Shown here piece by piece: positions 32,206 to 40,921 of a stretch of DNA of 64,000 nucleotides. The first letter of the stretch is position 1, and each line of letters begins with the position of its first letter. The DNA lies in contig NZ_ABCM01000017.1 in assembly GCF_000170795.1 (NCBI RefSeq), positions 62,001 to 126,000 on the forward strand. The letters are read 5' to 3'. The stretch comes from Pedobacter sp. BAL39. Its GTDB lineage: Bacteria; Bacteroidota; Bacteroidia; Sphingobacteriales; Sphingobacteriaceae. Under the pieces are notes generated by a model, which had not been told where the DNA came from, searched no databases, and was given only the letters and a program-made list of their open reading frames with translations. The position numbers were made by a program, and so were the translations under genes.

Positions 32206-33220
32206 AGTCTAAAATCTTTCGGTCAAATGAATCTTTATCTTCCTGATGAACATCTATCCTGACAGGTAAATAAAAGATGGGTAAATTTAGCAGTATTTCT
32301 TTGAATGCACCACCTAATAAACGTTGCGCATCCTTTTCTGTTGTCAACAGCAGTTTTTCCAGAGCAGTTTCTTTATGATAAGCCTCAACAAATGCCTCAA
32401 CGTCTTTTTCTTTAAACTGATAGTGATCGGGATAGTCATGATGAATGACCTGACTAGTGTGTTTTTTCAGTTCGGTAAGCAAGGGTCTTGGATTGGCTAT
32501 GCCGGTAATCAGAAAAACAACCGTCGATGGATTGATTTGCTGCTGCCCTGCCCCAAACAGTGGCACCAACTGCTGATAGGCTAGGGAGGAAAAGCTAACC
32601 TCATGGTCCTTATCAAAATGAGACAGGCATTTGTTTCTTTCATACTTACTGATCACTGAGGGTGCCTTGGTCACCAGGATTGCATCTGCCCGTCTGTATC
32701 CCCTGAAGGATTCTCTCAGGTTTCCTGCAGGCAGCAAAAACTGCGGGCGCAACAACTGTGAAAATTCAAATAAAAGGATGTACATCCCTGCCCTGATCCG
32801 TCGGTGTTGGTAAGCATCGTCTAGAATGATCAGGTCATGCTGATCTTTTAACAGGGACACCCCCCTCACGCGGTCCTCACATACAGCCACAGTAACGTCA
32901 GGAAATTTCCGGTAAAATTGCATCGGTTCATCACCGATATGACTTGCAGTAGCATGTTCATCTGCAAGGATAAATCCCTTGGTTTTTCGCCCGTAACCGC
33001 GACTGAGTATCGCAATTTTGTAGCCGGACAGCAGCCTGATCAGGTACTCAGTTGAAGGACTCTTTCCTGAGCCGCCAACTACCAGGTTGCCCACGCAGAT
33101 CACCGGCAGCGCAAATGCTGTGGATTTAAAAACACCAGTATCATACAGCAGGTTTCTCAGTAGAACAACCAAACCATATACCAAGGAAAAGGGCCATAAC
33201 AGAAGCCTAAGAGATCTCAT
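32177..33220 (-). CDS. lpxK: Tetraacyldisaccharide 4'-kinase
   Basis: Phosphorylates the 4' position of the lipid A disaccharide at the inner membrane, the sixth step of lipid A synthesis. The protein (347 residues from the start used here) has an N-terminal membrane-associated helix (LRLLLWPFSLVYGLVVLLR), the P-loop-like VGNLVVGGSGKSP, ILSRGYGRKTKGF, DEP-type motif and the DDAYQHRRI motif around the catalytic Asp. Possible starts are 33235, 33223 and 33220; a TATTTTTG box at 33240-33233 overlaps the first, so the later ones are preferred. It is the first gene of the lpxK-punA-porin cluster. Confidence 0.92.
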   Translation of the reverse strand: MRSLRLLLWPFSLVYGLVVLLRNLLYDTGVFKSTAFALPVICVGNLVVGGSGKSPSTEYLIRLLSGYKIAILSRGYGRKTKGFILADEHATASHIGDEPMQFYRKFPDVTVAVCEDRVRGVSLLKDQHDLIILDDAYQHRRIRAGMYILLFEFSQLLRPQFLLPAGNLRESFRGYRRADAILVTKAPSVISKYERNKCLSHFDKDHEVSFSSLAYQQLVPLFGAGQQQINPSTVVFLITGIANPRPLLTELKKHTSQVIHHDYPDHYQFKEKDVEAFVEAYHKETALEKLLLTTEKDAQRLLGGAFKEILLNLPIFYLPVRIDVHQEDKDSFDRKILDYVASHTRDR

Positions 33221-33232
33221 CATGCGTAGCCT

Positions 33233-33240
33233 CAAAAATA
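33233..33240 (-). promoter_or_regulatory. Candidate -7 element of lpxK
   Basis: TATTTTTG on the minus strand fits TAnnTTTG; the two nearer ATG codons of lpxK begin 10 and 13 bases downstream. No -33 TTG at standard spacing. Confidence 0.4.
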
Positions 33241-33331
33241 AGAATTAAACTGCGCATTCTAAGCGGTCATTCGAGAATCAAATTCAACAGCTCATCTGAT
33301 TCCGGGTAACCATTAAAAGCAATTATATCCC

Positions 33332-33339
33332 TATCTTTG
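33332..33339 (+). promoter_or_regulatory. Candidate -7 element of pruA
   Basis: TATCTTTG fits TAnnTTTG and is followed by GC, common for this box. It lies 21 bases before the ATG at 33361 and overlaps an in-frame TTG, arguing against an earlier start. Confidence 0.5.
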
Positions 33340-33360
33340 CGCAAACAATATTTTTATACC

Positions 33361-34995
33361 ATGCTTAAAGGATTTTTTAACGTACCCACTCCAGTTAACG
33401 AGCCTATTTTGGGCTACGCTCCCGGAAGTAAAGAACGTGAACTTTTAAAGGCCGCTATAGCCGATGCCCGCGCTGAAAAAATTGACATCCCAATGTACAT
33501 CGGCGGAAAGGAAGTGCATACTGATCAAAAAGGAAAAGTAACACCTCCACATGATCATCAACACCTGCTTGCTGAATACAGCAAAGGAAATAAGGATCAC
33601 GTTACTCAGGCTATTGATGCTGCCCTGGCAGCAAAAGGCAGCTGGGAAAACCTTTCCTGGGAACACCGCGCAGCGATCTTCCTGAAAGCGGCAGACCTTA
33701 TTGCTGGTCCTTATCGTTATAAATTAAATGCAGCAACCATGCTCGGCCAGTCGAAAAATGCCTATCAGGCAGAAATAGACTCCGCATGTGAGCTGATCGA
33801 CTTCCTGCGTTTCAACGTAAGTTATATGTCTGATATCTACAAACAACAGCCTCCGGTATCTCCTAAAGGAAGCTGGAACAGAGTAGAACAGCGTCCACTG
33901 GAAGGTTTTGTTTTTGCGCTTACTCCTTTCAACTTTACTGCTATTGCCGGAAATCTGCCTACTTCAGTTGCCATGATGGGTAATGTGGTGGTGTGGAAAC
34001 CTGCAAATACGCAGATCTACGCAGCGAATGTACTGATGCAAATCTTCAGAGAAGCCGGTCTTCCTGATGGGGTCATCAACCTTGTGTATGTTTCCGGACC
34101 GGATGCCGGGGAGGTGATCTTCAATCACGCTGACTTCGCCGGAATTCACTTTACAGGTTCTACAGGTGTTTTTCAGGACATCTGGAAAACAATCGGTACC
34201 AACATCCATAAGTATAAAACTTACCCTCGCATTGTAGGGGAAACGGGTGGTAAAGACTTTATCCTCGTACATGGTTCTGCAGAAGCAGAAGCGTCGAGCA
34301 CAGCAATCATCCGTGGTGCCTTTGAATACCAGGGACAGAAATGCTCTGCTGCATCCCGTGTTTACGTAGCTAAAAGCATCTGGCCTAAGGTAAAAGAATT
34401 TATGCTCCGCGATATCGCAACCTTCAAAATGGGTGGAACTGAAGACTTTAGCAATTTTATCAATGCTGTAATCGATGAAAACTCATTCAATAAACTGACA
34501 AAGTTCATCGATGAAGCCAAACAGGACGCTTCTGTAGAGGTAATCACAGGCGGAAATTACGATAAGTCTAAAGGTTATTTTATCGAGCCTACAGTTCTTG
34601 TTGTACAGGACCCTAATTATGTAACCATGTCTGAAGAACTTTTCGGACCGGTACTGACACTATTTGTTTATGATGATGAAAAGTTCGATGATATCCTTGA
34701 CACGGTCGACAGCACTTCTATCTATGCTCTGACTGGTGCTGTGATTGCTCAGGACCGTTATGCTATTGAAAAAGCAACTCAACGTCTTAGAAATGCTGCA
34801 GGTAACTTCTACATAAATGATAAATGTACCGGAGCGGTGGTTGGTCAGCAACCTTTTGGTGGCGCCAGAGGCTCCGGCACGAACGATAAGGCTGGATCAA
34901 TGATCAACTTACTGCGTTGGGTATCTCCGCGTACCATCAAGGAAAGCTTTGATCCGCCAAAAGACTACCGCTACCCTTTTCTGGCTAACGACTAG
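33361..34995 (+). CDS. pruA: L-glutamate gamma-semialdehyde dehydrogenase (P5C dehydrogenase)
   Basis: Oxidises glutamate semialdehyde/1-pyrroline-5-carboxylate to glutamate, the last step of proline catabolism. The 544-residue protein is of the stand-alone P5C dehydrogenase type: N-terminal NVPTPVNEPILGYAPGS, FALTPFNFTAIAGNLP, the base E294 in VGETGGKDF, catalytic C328 in GQKCSAASR, and PFGGARGSGTNDKAGS near the end. Proline dehydrogenase (putA/prodh) is not in the window. The start ATG at 33361 fits the family N-terminus and promoter. The gene is monocistronic and ends at a strong bidirectional terminator. Confidence 0.94.
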   Translation: MLKGFFNVPTPVNEPILGYAPGSKERELLKAAIADARAEKIDIPMYIGGKEVHTDQKGKVTPPHDHQHLLAEYSKGNKDHVTQAIDAALAAKGSWENLSWEHRAAIFLKAADLIAGPYRYKLNAATMLGQSKNAYQAEIDSACELIDFLRFNVSYMSDIYKQQPPVSPKGSWNRVEQRPLEGFVFALTPFNFTAIAGNLPTSVAMMGNVVVWKPANTQIYAANVLMQIFREAGLPDGVINLVYVSGPDAGEVIFNHADFAGIHFTGSTGVFQDIWKTIGTNIHKYKTYPRIVGETGGKDFILVHGSAEAEASSTAIIRGAFEYQGQKCSAASRVYVAKSIWPKVKEFMLRDIATFKMGGTEDFSNFINAVIDENSFNKLTKFIDEAKQDASVEVITGGNYDKSKGYFIEPTVLVVQDPNYVTMSEELFGPVLTLFVYDDEKFDDILDTVDSTSIYALTGAVIAQDRYAIEKATQRLRNAAGNFYINDKCTGAVVGQQPFGGARGSGTNDKAGSMINLLRWVSPRTIKESFDPPKDYRYPFLAND

Positions 34996-35042
34996 TCGTA
35001 TCGTTTGACATTTGCGGCAAAATGCCGCAGGTAAATCATAAA

Positions 35043-35076
35043 AAAAACTCCCGTTAGATATATTTAACGGGAGTTT
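35043..35076. terminator. Bidirectional terminator between pruA and carbonic anhydrase
   Basis: AAACTCCCGTTA and TAACGGGAGTTT form a 12-bp perfect stem with flanking A and T runs. It lies between the two convergent genes. Confidence 0.88.
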
Positions 35077-35126
35077 TTTTATTTAAGAACGACGTATTCA
35101 ATCGGGATTTGAATACGTCCTGATCA

Positions 35127-35807
35127 TCAGGCTTTTTTTGCCGACTCCGCAATCCGGAATACGTTGGCCATATGATCGTTAGAATTGCAAGTCACTCCAA
35201 GATCGGTAATGAAACCAGTCTCCAGACTATAAGCCCAGCCATGAAGGCTCAGCGTTTTTCCATTTGACCACCTGTTCTGAACAATAGAGGTTTTTGTTAA
35301 ATTAAAAACACCCTCGATGACATTCAGCTCCACCAGACGCTCGGTTCTCTTTTTAGGATCGGAGATGATGTCCAGTTCGTGGTAGTGTAACCTGTAAGTA
35401 TCCTTAATATTTCTTAGCCAGTTGTCAATGATACCAAACTGTTTGTTACTCATCGCTGCCTGTACACCGCCACAGCCATAATGTCCACACACAATGACAT
35501 GCTCTACCTCAAGTACATTAACCGCATAATCCAATACACTCAGCATATTCATATCAGTATGCACAACCACATTGGCAATGTTACGGTGAACAAATATGTC
35601 TCCGGGATTGGTATTGGTGATCTGGTTGGCCGGCACACGGCTATCGGAACATCCAATCCACAATACAGGAGGTTTCTGCCCTGCGGACAGACGGTCAAAA
35701 AACGAAGGATCCTCCTGTAAGGTGGCGGCAACCCAGTCTTTATTTCCTTGTAATAGACTTTCGTATGTAATATGTTGTGAATCTGTTTTTTCTAATTTTG
35801 CGCACAT
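35127..35807 (-). CDS. Beta-class carbonic anhydrase
   Basis: Interconverts CO2 and bicarbonate in the cytoplasm. The 226-residue protein shows the beta-class zinc site: C53 and D55 with R57 (IGCSDSRVPA), H109 and C112 (CGHYGCGG). The lengths and the DIFVHRNIAN segment fit the Can/CynT-like type. It begins 5 bp after the stop of a SulP-family transporter gene on the same strand, so transport and hydration of inorganic carbon are probably co-expressed. All active-site residues are intact. Confidence 0.95.
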   Translation of the reverse strand: MCAKLEKTDSQHITYESLLQGNKDWVAATLQEDPSFFDRLSAGQKPPVLWIGCSDSRVPANQITNTNPGDIFVHRNIANVVVHTDMNMLSVLDYAVNVLEVEHVIVCGHYGCGGVQAAMSNKQFGIIDNWLRNIKDTYRLHYHELDIISDPKKRTERLVELNVIEGVFNLTKTSIVQNRWSNGKTLSLHGWAYSLETGFITDLGVTCNSNDHMANVFRIAESAKKA

Positions 35808-35812
35808 AATAA

Positions 35813-37417
35813 TTATTTATTAATTTCTTCTATAGCCTTACTGTCGATCCTCTCAACAATGTAATGTTTTTTAATATGCTCTAAAGTTACAATTATCCCC
35901 TTGGTATAGGCGTTGTGCTTATAATTGAATATGGTCTCCAATACATCGGGGTCTATATATCTTGAGTTTGATCCGTCAATCACCACATTGGTCTCTTTAG
36001 GGATATTTGTTAAAAGCACCTGAATTGAAGCCTTATTCAAGAATGAAACCTCTTCGGCCAGCTTAATTCTGATGTTCTTTTTATCCCCTTCTTCCTGAAT
36101 CCGGTAGAAAAAGGGATTCCGCATATTGGTCCTCAGCAAATAAAATACAGAAAGTAGCATTCCCACCGCAACTCCCTTGAGCAGGTCGGTCAACAGAACT
36201 GCAATTATCGTGACCACGAACGGAACGAACTGGTCCCAGCCTTTATGATACATGTGCTGAAACAATCCAATCCTTGTCAGCTTATAACCAGTTACCAACA
36301 AAATTGCCGCCAGACAGGCCAGTGGAATCATGTTGATGATCCCTGGAATAAACAACAGTGAAAGCAACAACCAGACACCATGGAAAATGGCCGACATCTT
36401 TGTTCTCCCACCGGCATTGACATTGGCAGAGCTACGTACAATCACTGAAGTGAGTGGCAAGCCGCCAACCAAACCGCTGGTCATATTTCCAATACCTTGT
36501 GCTATCAGCTCCCTGTTTGTTGGCGATACGCGTTTGATCGGATCAATCTTATCTATCGCCTCAATACTCAATAGAGTCTCCAGACTGGCCACAATAGCAA
36601 TGGTGCCTGCCACAACCCATACCTTAGAGTTGGATATCTGACTGAAATCCGGGGCTGCAAACAGAGCAGTAAATTCCGACCAGCCTCCTACAACTGGAAT
36701 TTTCACCATATGATCTGCACTTAACGCAAATCCAGTCCCCTGAAAAACAAAGGCAAGCCCAATGCCAAGTACAACCACTACCAGAGGTGCGGGTACAGCA
36801 TTAATCTTCTTAAGCTTAGGCCACAAAATCAGAATACCAATGGACAGCAGGCTAATCACAATAGCAGCCAGATTAAGGTGCCCCAGGGCAGTGCCTATCG
36901 CAGAGAAGGTGTTCTCATTATCTTTCTGAAAGAAACTCTCATCACCAAAGAAATCTGAATCTACGCCCAAAGCGTGGGGTGTCTGCTTCAGGATCAATGT
37001 GAGCCCGATCGCTGCAAGCATGCCTTCAATGACACTGGAAGGAAAATAGTTACCAATCATCCCCCCTTTTAATAAGCCCAGGATCAGCTGAATGGCTCCC
37101 GCCAGCACTACTGCCAGTAAGAAGGTTTCATAAGCTCCAAGGGAGGTAATGGCCCCTAGTACAATAGCGGTCAATCCCGCCGCAGGACCACTCACGCTCA
37201 ATTGAGATCCGCTTACACTCGCTACCACTATCCCCCCCACAATACCGGTCACCAGACCAGCAAACAAGGGAGCTCCTGATGCCAGCGCGATTCCCAGACA
37301 CAACGGTAGCGCAACAAGGAATACCACCAGACTGGCCGGCAAATCCCGTTTCAAGTTCTTTTTTAATATATATTTCTTGACTTCAAATCTTGAAAAGACT
37401 GAATTTCCATTTTGCAT
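35813..37417 (-). CDS. SulP family anion transporter, probable bicarbonate or sulfate carrier
   Basis: A 534-residue membrane protein with 10 or more hydrophobic segments and a cytoplasmic C-terminal STAS domain (about 430-530, including NVVIDGSNSRYIDPDV). The N-terminal DLPASLVVFLVALPLCLGIALASGAPLFAGL is the SulP signature. Members carry sulfate, bicarbonate or other anions. The adjacent carbonic anhydrase points to bicarbonate, as in known SulP-carbonic anhydrase pairs and fusions; a sodium-dependent BicA-like role is inference. I used the Met at 37417; an ATG seven codons upstream is possible. Confidence 0.88.
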   Translation of the reverse strand: MQNGNSVFSRFEVKKYILKKNLKRDLPASLVVFLVALPLCLGIALASGAPLFAGLVTGIVGGIVVASVSGSQLSVSGPAAGLTAIVLGAITSLGAYETFLLAVVLAGAIQLILGLLKGGMIGNYFPSSVIEGMLAAIGLTLILKQTPHALGVDSDFFGDESFFQKDNENTFSAIGTALGHLNLAAIVISLLSIGILILWPKLKKINAVPAPLVVVVLGIGLAFVFQGTGFALSADHMVKIPVVGGWSEFTALFAAPDFSQISNSKVWVVAGTIAIVASLETLLSIEAIDKIDPIKRVSPTNRELIAQGIGNMTSGLVGGLPLTSVIVRSSANVNAGGRTKMSAIFHGVWLLLSLLFIPGIINMIPLACLAAILLVTGYKLTRIGLFQHMYHKGWDQFVPFVVTIIAVLLTDLLKGVAVGMLLSVFYLLRTNMRNPFFYRIQEEGDKKNIRIKLAEEVSFLNKASIQVLLTNIPKETNVVIDGSNSRYIDPDVLETIFNYKHNAYTKGIIVTLEHIKKHYIVERIDSKAIEEINK

Positions 37418-37486
37418 AAAACAACGTTTTAATTTCACTAACCTACTACATAACAGGCACCCCCCTTTTAAGGAGCATGCGGAATG

Positions 37487-37828
37487 TTAGCAAAAGTTAG
37501 GAGGCGGGGTCGGAACTGTAGGATGGAAAGGATCTACATACCGCCGGAAATGATCGATGAAACTATTGCTGATGCCAAATTGACTCAAAACCGCTGTAAA
37601 ACTATAGGCATAGTAAAAGTCGATCATCTTGTATTCAACAAGCTTCACTTTGGCCTTGCCACAGTCGCCGTCGGCACTGTGCTCCACCTCGATCTGCATG
37701 ATGACAGAATTCATGATGTTCTTATCAATATGAGCGAAAAATACAGGTGCACCAGAAATCATCATCTTCGCGCAGAAAAGCCCGAGGAAGGTGACAATGA
37801 TATACAGCTTGTATTTTCTCAAGAACAT
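37487..37828 (-). CDS. Small exported or membrane-anchored hypothetical protein
   Basis: A 113-residue protein of unknown function. Residues 1-28 (MFLRKYKLYIIVTFLGLFCAKMMISGAP) form a signal peptide or membrane anchor. The mature part is mainly polar with a pair of aromatic clusters (KMIDFYYAYSF) and ends with a proline-rich tail, FHPTVPTPPPNFC. I recall similar small proteins with this type of ending in relatives but no name. It precedes the SulP gene by 69 bp on the same strand, so it may be first in the bicarbonate operon. Confidence 0.6.
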   Translation of the reverse strand: MFLRKYKLYIIVTFLGLFCAKMMISGAPVFFAHIDKNIMNSVIMQIEVEHSADGDCGKAKVKLVEYKMIDFYYAYSFTAVLSQFGISNSFIDHFRRYVDPFHPTVPTPPPNFC

Positions 37829-38006
37829 GTCTTATACTGAAATTGATTTCTAATGAGATTCTAATATTCCAAAAATAACTCCAAAAGGACTGTATTAGCA
37901 AATAATGGTGTAATAAAAATGTAATTTAGTGATTATCATCATTGGTTAAAAGGCTTTTATAAAATAAAAGTAGGTTTGTGCAACTGAAAAACTGATACTT
38001 TAAATG

Positions 38007-38014
38007 TAATTTTG
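38007..38014 (+). promoter_or_regulatory. Candidate -7 element of the OprP-like porin gene
   Basis: TAATTTTG followed by GC fits TAnnTTTG, 24 bases before the ATG at 38039. TTTG at 37975-37978 is 28 bases upstream, too far for a standard -33. Confidence 0.45.
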
Positions 38015-38038
38015 GCACCTGATTTACTACCTCAATAC

Positions 38039-39271
38039 ATGAGAAAACTACTATTCTTTACGTTATTGCTCCCATTTCCTTTATTCGCCCAAAATAATAA
38101 TGCCCCGTCATCATATGACCTTCATGACATCAAAATCACGGGTTATTTGCAGACACAATACCAGAAGGCAGGAGCTGAAGGGATCAATTCATTCTCAGGC
38201 GGTAATTTTGACAAGAATTCCAGTGACAGATTCATGATCCGGCGCGGCAGGCTAAAAATTGACCGCGCAGATAAGTTCTCCAGCATCGTATTCCAGATTG
38301 ATGCGACTCAAAATGGCGTGAACCTCATGGATGCTTTCATCCAGTTTCACCCTGAAGAGACAAAGGCCATTCTTTTTACCGCAGGCCTATTTAACCGTCC
38401 TTTTGGCCACTCTATTGTTTATTCCTCGGGATACCGCGACTTTCCTGAGCGTGCCCGCGTATTTCAAACCCTGATGCCCAGGGAACGCGATATCGGTGCC
38501 ATGGTCACCGTTAGACCGGAAAAGAAATTTCACTTCCTTACTGCCGAAATCGCGATGATTAATGGTAGTGGATATAATGCCAGGGACTACGATTCCAGAA
38601 AAGATATCGTGGGTAACCTCGGTTTTAAATTTGATAGCCTCGCCAACAAGAAGTTGCACATCGGCTTCGGCGCATCTATATACAAGGGTAAAGTGCGCAG
38701 CAATACGGATACCTACTATCGGAACAATGGCGCTGGATTTACTGCAGATACAGACTCCGGTCATGTGAACGGATATGTGAGCCGCGATTATTACGGTGCT
38801 AATCTGCAGTTACAATATGACAATACCTTTGGCACATCTTCTTTCAAAGCAGAATATATCACTGGAAAGCAGCCCGGTGTAGCAGCCTCTGCCTCACTCG
38901 CAGGCCCTCTGGCCAGTCAGAGTTTTTCTGTGCAGCCCACTACAGACCTTTACCTCCGGGAGTTTTCAGCCTACTACCTTTGGCTTACACAGCAAATTGC
39001 AAAATCCCGATTTACAGCACTATTGGCTTATGACATGTATGACCCCAATGATAAAGTAAAAGGTGCCGATATCGGCACCCCAAATAGCAATACTTCTGCA
39101 GGGGACATTAAATTCACCACCCTGGGGTATGGTATGACTTACCTGATCAACACACGTCTGAAATTAACTTTATATAATGAGCATGTAGTAAATGATCGTA
39201 CCAGCCTTCCAGGCTATCTGGACGACATCAAGGATGATGTGTTCACCGCAAGGCTACAGTATCGTTGGTAA
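38039..39271 (+). CDS. Outer membrane porin, phosphate-selective OprP/OprO type
   Basis: A 410-residue outer membrane beta barrel. It has a signal peptide (MRKLLFFTLLLPFPLFAQ), then the family-typical GYLQTQYQ, RFMIRRGRLKIDR and the ETKAILFTAGLFNRPFGHSIVYSSGYRDFPERAR region, and a C-terminal strand ending in W (TARLQYRW). This matches the porin O/P family; phosphate selectivity in this organism is not shown. The start ATG is at the signal peptide; an upstream in-frame start at 38012 lies inside the promoter box. It is monocistronic. Confidence 0.82.
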   Translation: MRKLLFFTLLLPFPLFAQNNNAPSSYDLHDIKITGYLQTQYQKAGAEGINSFSGGNFDKNSSDRFMIRRGRLKIDRADKFSSIVFQIDATQNGVNLMDAFIQFHPEETKAILFTAGLFNRPFGHSIVYSSGYRDFPERARVFQTLMPRERDIGAMVTVRPEKKFHFLTAEIAMINGSGYNARDYDSRKDIVGNLGFKFDSLANKKLHIGFGASIYKGKVRSNTDTYYRNNGAGFTADTDSGHVNGYVSRDYYGANLQLQYDNTFGTSSFKAEYITGKQPGVAASASLAGPLASQSFSVQPTTDLYLREFSAYYLWLTQQIAKSRFTALLAYDMYDPNDKVKGADIGTPNSNTSAGDIKFTTLGYGMTYLINTRLKLTLYNEHVVNDRTSLPGYLDDIKDDVFTARLQYRW

Positions 39272-39333
39272 ATAGCTGTAGTGCTAAGTGGAATGTGAAT
39301 TTGTCATCATCCGGTTACAACTCAACAATTACC

Positions 39334-39363
39334 TTGGTGCTTAAACCTTAGTTTTTATATTTG
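39334..39363 (+). promoter_or_regulatory. Promoter of the M42 peptidase gene
   Basis: TTG (39334-39336), a 19-base spacer and TATATTTG (39356-39363) match the Bacteroidota consensus. The ATG is 47 bases further on. Confidence 0.72.
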
Positions 39364-39410
39364 TTTATACCTCAAATCATTTGACTAATTTTATTCTAAA
39401 AACACAATAA

Positions 39411-40523
39411 ATGGCAAAAAAGAAAGAAGATCAACAGAAGCATGTTTCTGTGGTTACGAAAAAATCAATCCAGTTTTTTGAAGAATATATAAATAATCCA
39501 TCTCCTACCGGCTTTGAGTATCCTGGCCAGAAGTTATGGCTGGATTACCTGAAACCATATATCGATGAAAGTTTTATCGACAACTATGGAACCGCTGTAG
39601 GGGTCATCAACCCGAAGGCCGACTATAAAGTTGTCATCGAAGCACATGCTGATGAGATCTCCTGGTTTGTAAATTACATTACTGCTGACGGCTTGATCTA
39701 TGTTATCCGCAATGGTGGATCCGACCACCAAATTGCCCCTTCTAAAAGGGTAAACATTCATACCGACAAAGGGCTGGTAAAAGCTGTATTCGGATGGCCG
39801 GCAATTCACACGAGATCGGGAGAGAAGGAAGAGGCTCCGGCATTAAAAAACATATTCCTGGATTGCGGATGTACCAGTAAGGAAGAGGTTGAAAAACTGG
39901 GTATCCATGTAGGTTGCGTCATCACTTATGAGGATGAATTTATGGTACTTAACGACCGTTACTATGTAGGTCGTGCACTGGACAACAGAGCGGGTGGTTT
40001 CATGATCGCCGAGGTGGCCAGATTACTGAAGGAAAATAAACAGAAGCTGCCTTTCGGGTTATATATCGTTAACTCTGTGCAGGAAGAAATTGGTTTGCGA
40101 GGTGCAGAAATGATTGCTCATCGCATCAAACCTAATGTAGCCATCGTTACGGATGTGACGCATGATACCTCCACCCCAATGATCAACAAAATCACACAGG
40201 GAGACCTATCTTGTGGTAAAGGACCAGTAGTCTCGTATGCTCCAGCGGTACAAACAAACCTGAACAAACTATTGATTGATACTGCAGAGAAAAATAACAT
40301 CCCTTTCCAGCGTCAGGCTTCTTCAAGATCAACAGGCACAGATACGGATGCATTTGCCTATTCCAACGGCGGAGTACCATCGGCGTTGATCTCCTTGCCT
40401 TTACGTTACATGCACACTACGGTAGAGATGATCCACAAGGAAGATGTCGACAATGTCATTAACCTCATTTATCACTCCTTGCTGAATATCAAGAAAGATC
40501 ACGATTTCCGTTACTCTAAATAA
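39411..40523 (+). CDS. M42 family aminopeptidase
   Basis: A co-catalytic metallo-aminopeptidase of the M42 (glutamyl aminopeptidase/TET) family, cytoplasmic, trimming peptides from their N-terminus. In the 370-residue protein the dinuclear metal ligands read as H79 and D81 (EAHADE), D191 (ALDNRAGG), the E225/E226 pair (VQEEIGLRG), D248 (VTDVTHD) and a C-terminal His in PLRYMHTTVEM. An acidic/basic N-terminal extension of about 15 residues (MAKKKEDQQKHV) precedes the domain. It has its own good promoter and a terminator. Confidence 0.9.
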   Translation: MAKKKEDQQKHVSVVTKKSIQFFEEYINNPSPTGFEYPGQKLWLDYLKPYIDESFIDNYGTAVGVINPKADYKVVIEAHADEISWFVNYITADGLIYVIRNGGSDHQIAPSKRVNIHTDKGLVKAVFGWPAIHTRSGEKEEAPALKNIFLDCGCTSKEEVEKLGIHVGCVITYEDEFMVLNDRYYVGRALDNRAGGFMIAEVARLLKENKQKLPFGLYIVNSVQEEIGLRGAEMIAHRIKPNVAIVTDVTHDTSTPMINKITQGDLSCGKGPVVSYAPAVQTNLNKLLIDTAEKNNIPFQRQASSRSTGTDTDAFAYSNGGVPSALISLPLRYMHTTVEMIHKEDVDNVINLIYHSLLNIKKDHDFRYSK

Positions 40524-40542
40524 GCGGATCTAAAAACTTTAG

Positions 40543-40578
40543 AAAAAACGTGTATGGAAAAACCATATACGTTTTTTT
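40543..40578 (+). terminator. Terminator after the M42 peptidase gene
   Basis: AAAAAACGTGTATGG pairs with CCATATACGTTTTTT (one G-T pair) across a 5-base loop, with eight T after the stem. It lies 20 bp beyond the stop. Confidence 0.85.
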
Positions 40579-40921
40579 TGCTTAAGTTTCTCAGAATCAA
40601 AACACCCGCATTTCCATGTACCACAATTGACGCACAACAACTCAACAAAAAACGGAAATGACAAACTAAAAGAGTGAAATGCTGTTGTTGAAGAGCAAAG
40701 GGTGTAGGTCACAGGCGCGACCGTTTTAGTGTCAGATGATCATAAATTTGTACGACTAACGTTTTAGAATCTTAACAGGAAAGAAACCAAGAAGTGACGG
40801 AGGAAAAGCTATATTAGACTTTTAAGTACTCGTGTCTGTTTTTTATCCGATTTAATCGATACAAAACTAAAAATCCTGTACATTGTACCCTGAATATAAA
40901 CTTAATAATTATTTTAGTAAC
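40579..40921 (+). other. Intergenic region with possible structured RNA
   Basis: No gene is visible in 343 bases. Complementary segments occur as ACACCC (40602-40607) with GGGTGT (40700-40705), CATTTCC (40609-40615) with GGAAATG (40654-40660), and CAACAAC (40635-40641) with GTTGTTG (40684-40690). The last pair crosses the second, a pseudoknot layout. GCATTTC (40608-40614) can alternatively pair with GAAATGC (40676-40682). A TAAATTTG box at 40743-40750 is a candidate promoter for the nucleotidyltransferase gene, predicting a leader of about 165 bases that starts after the structured part. Confidence 0.35.

Noticed and set aside
31543..32262. A 239-codon plus-strand frame over the purine nucleoside phosphorylase gene
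   Set aside because: Opposite a gene with clear catalytic motifs, low-quality composition, no promoter.
39062..39079. A perfect 18-bp palindrome (GGTGCCGATATCGGCACC)
   Set aside because: It falls inside the porin coding frame (KGADIGTP) with no other sign of a site, so chance is enough to explain it.
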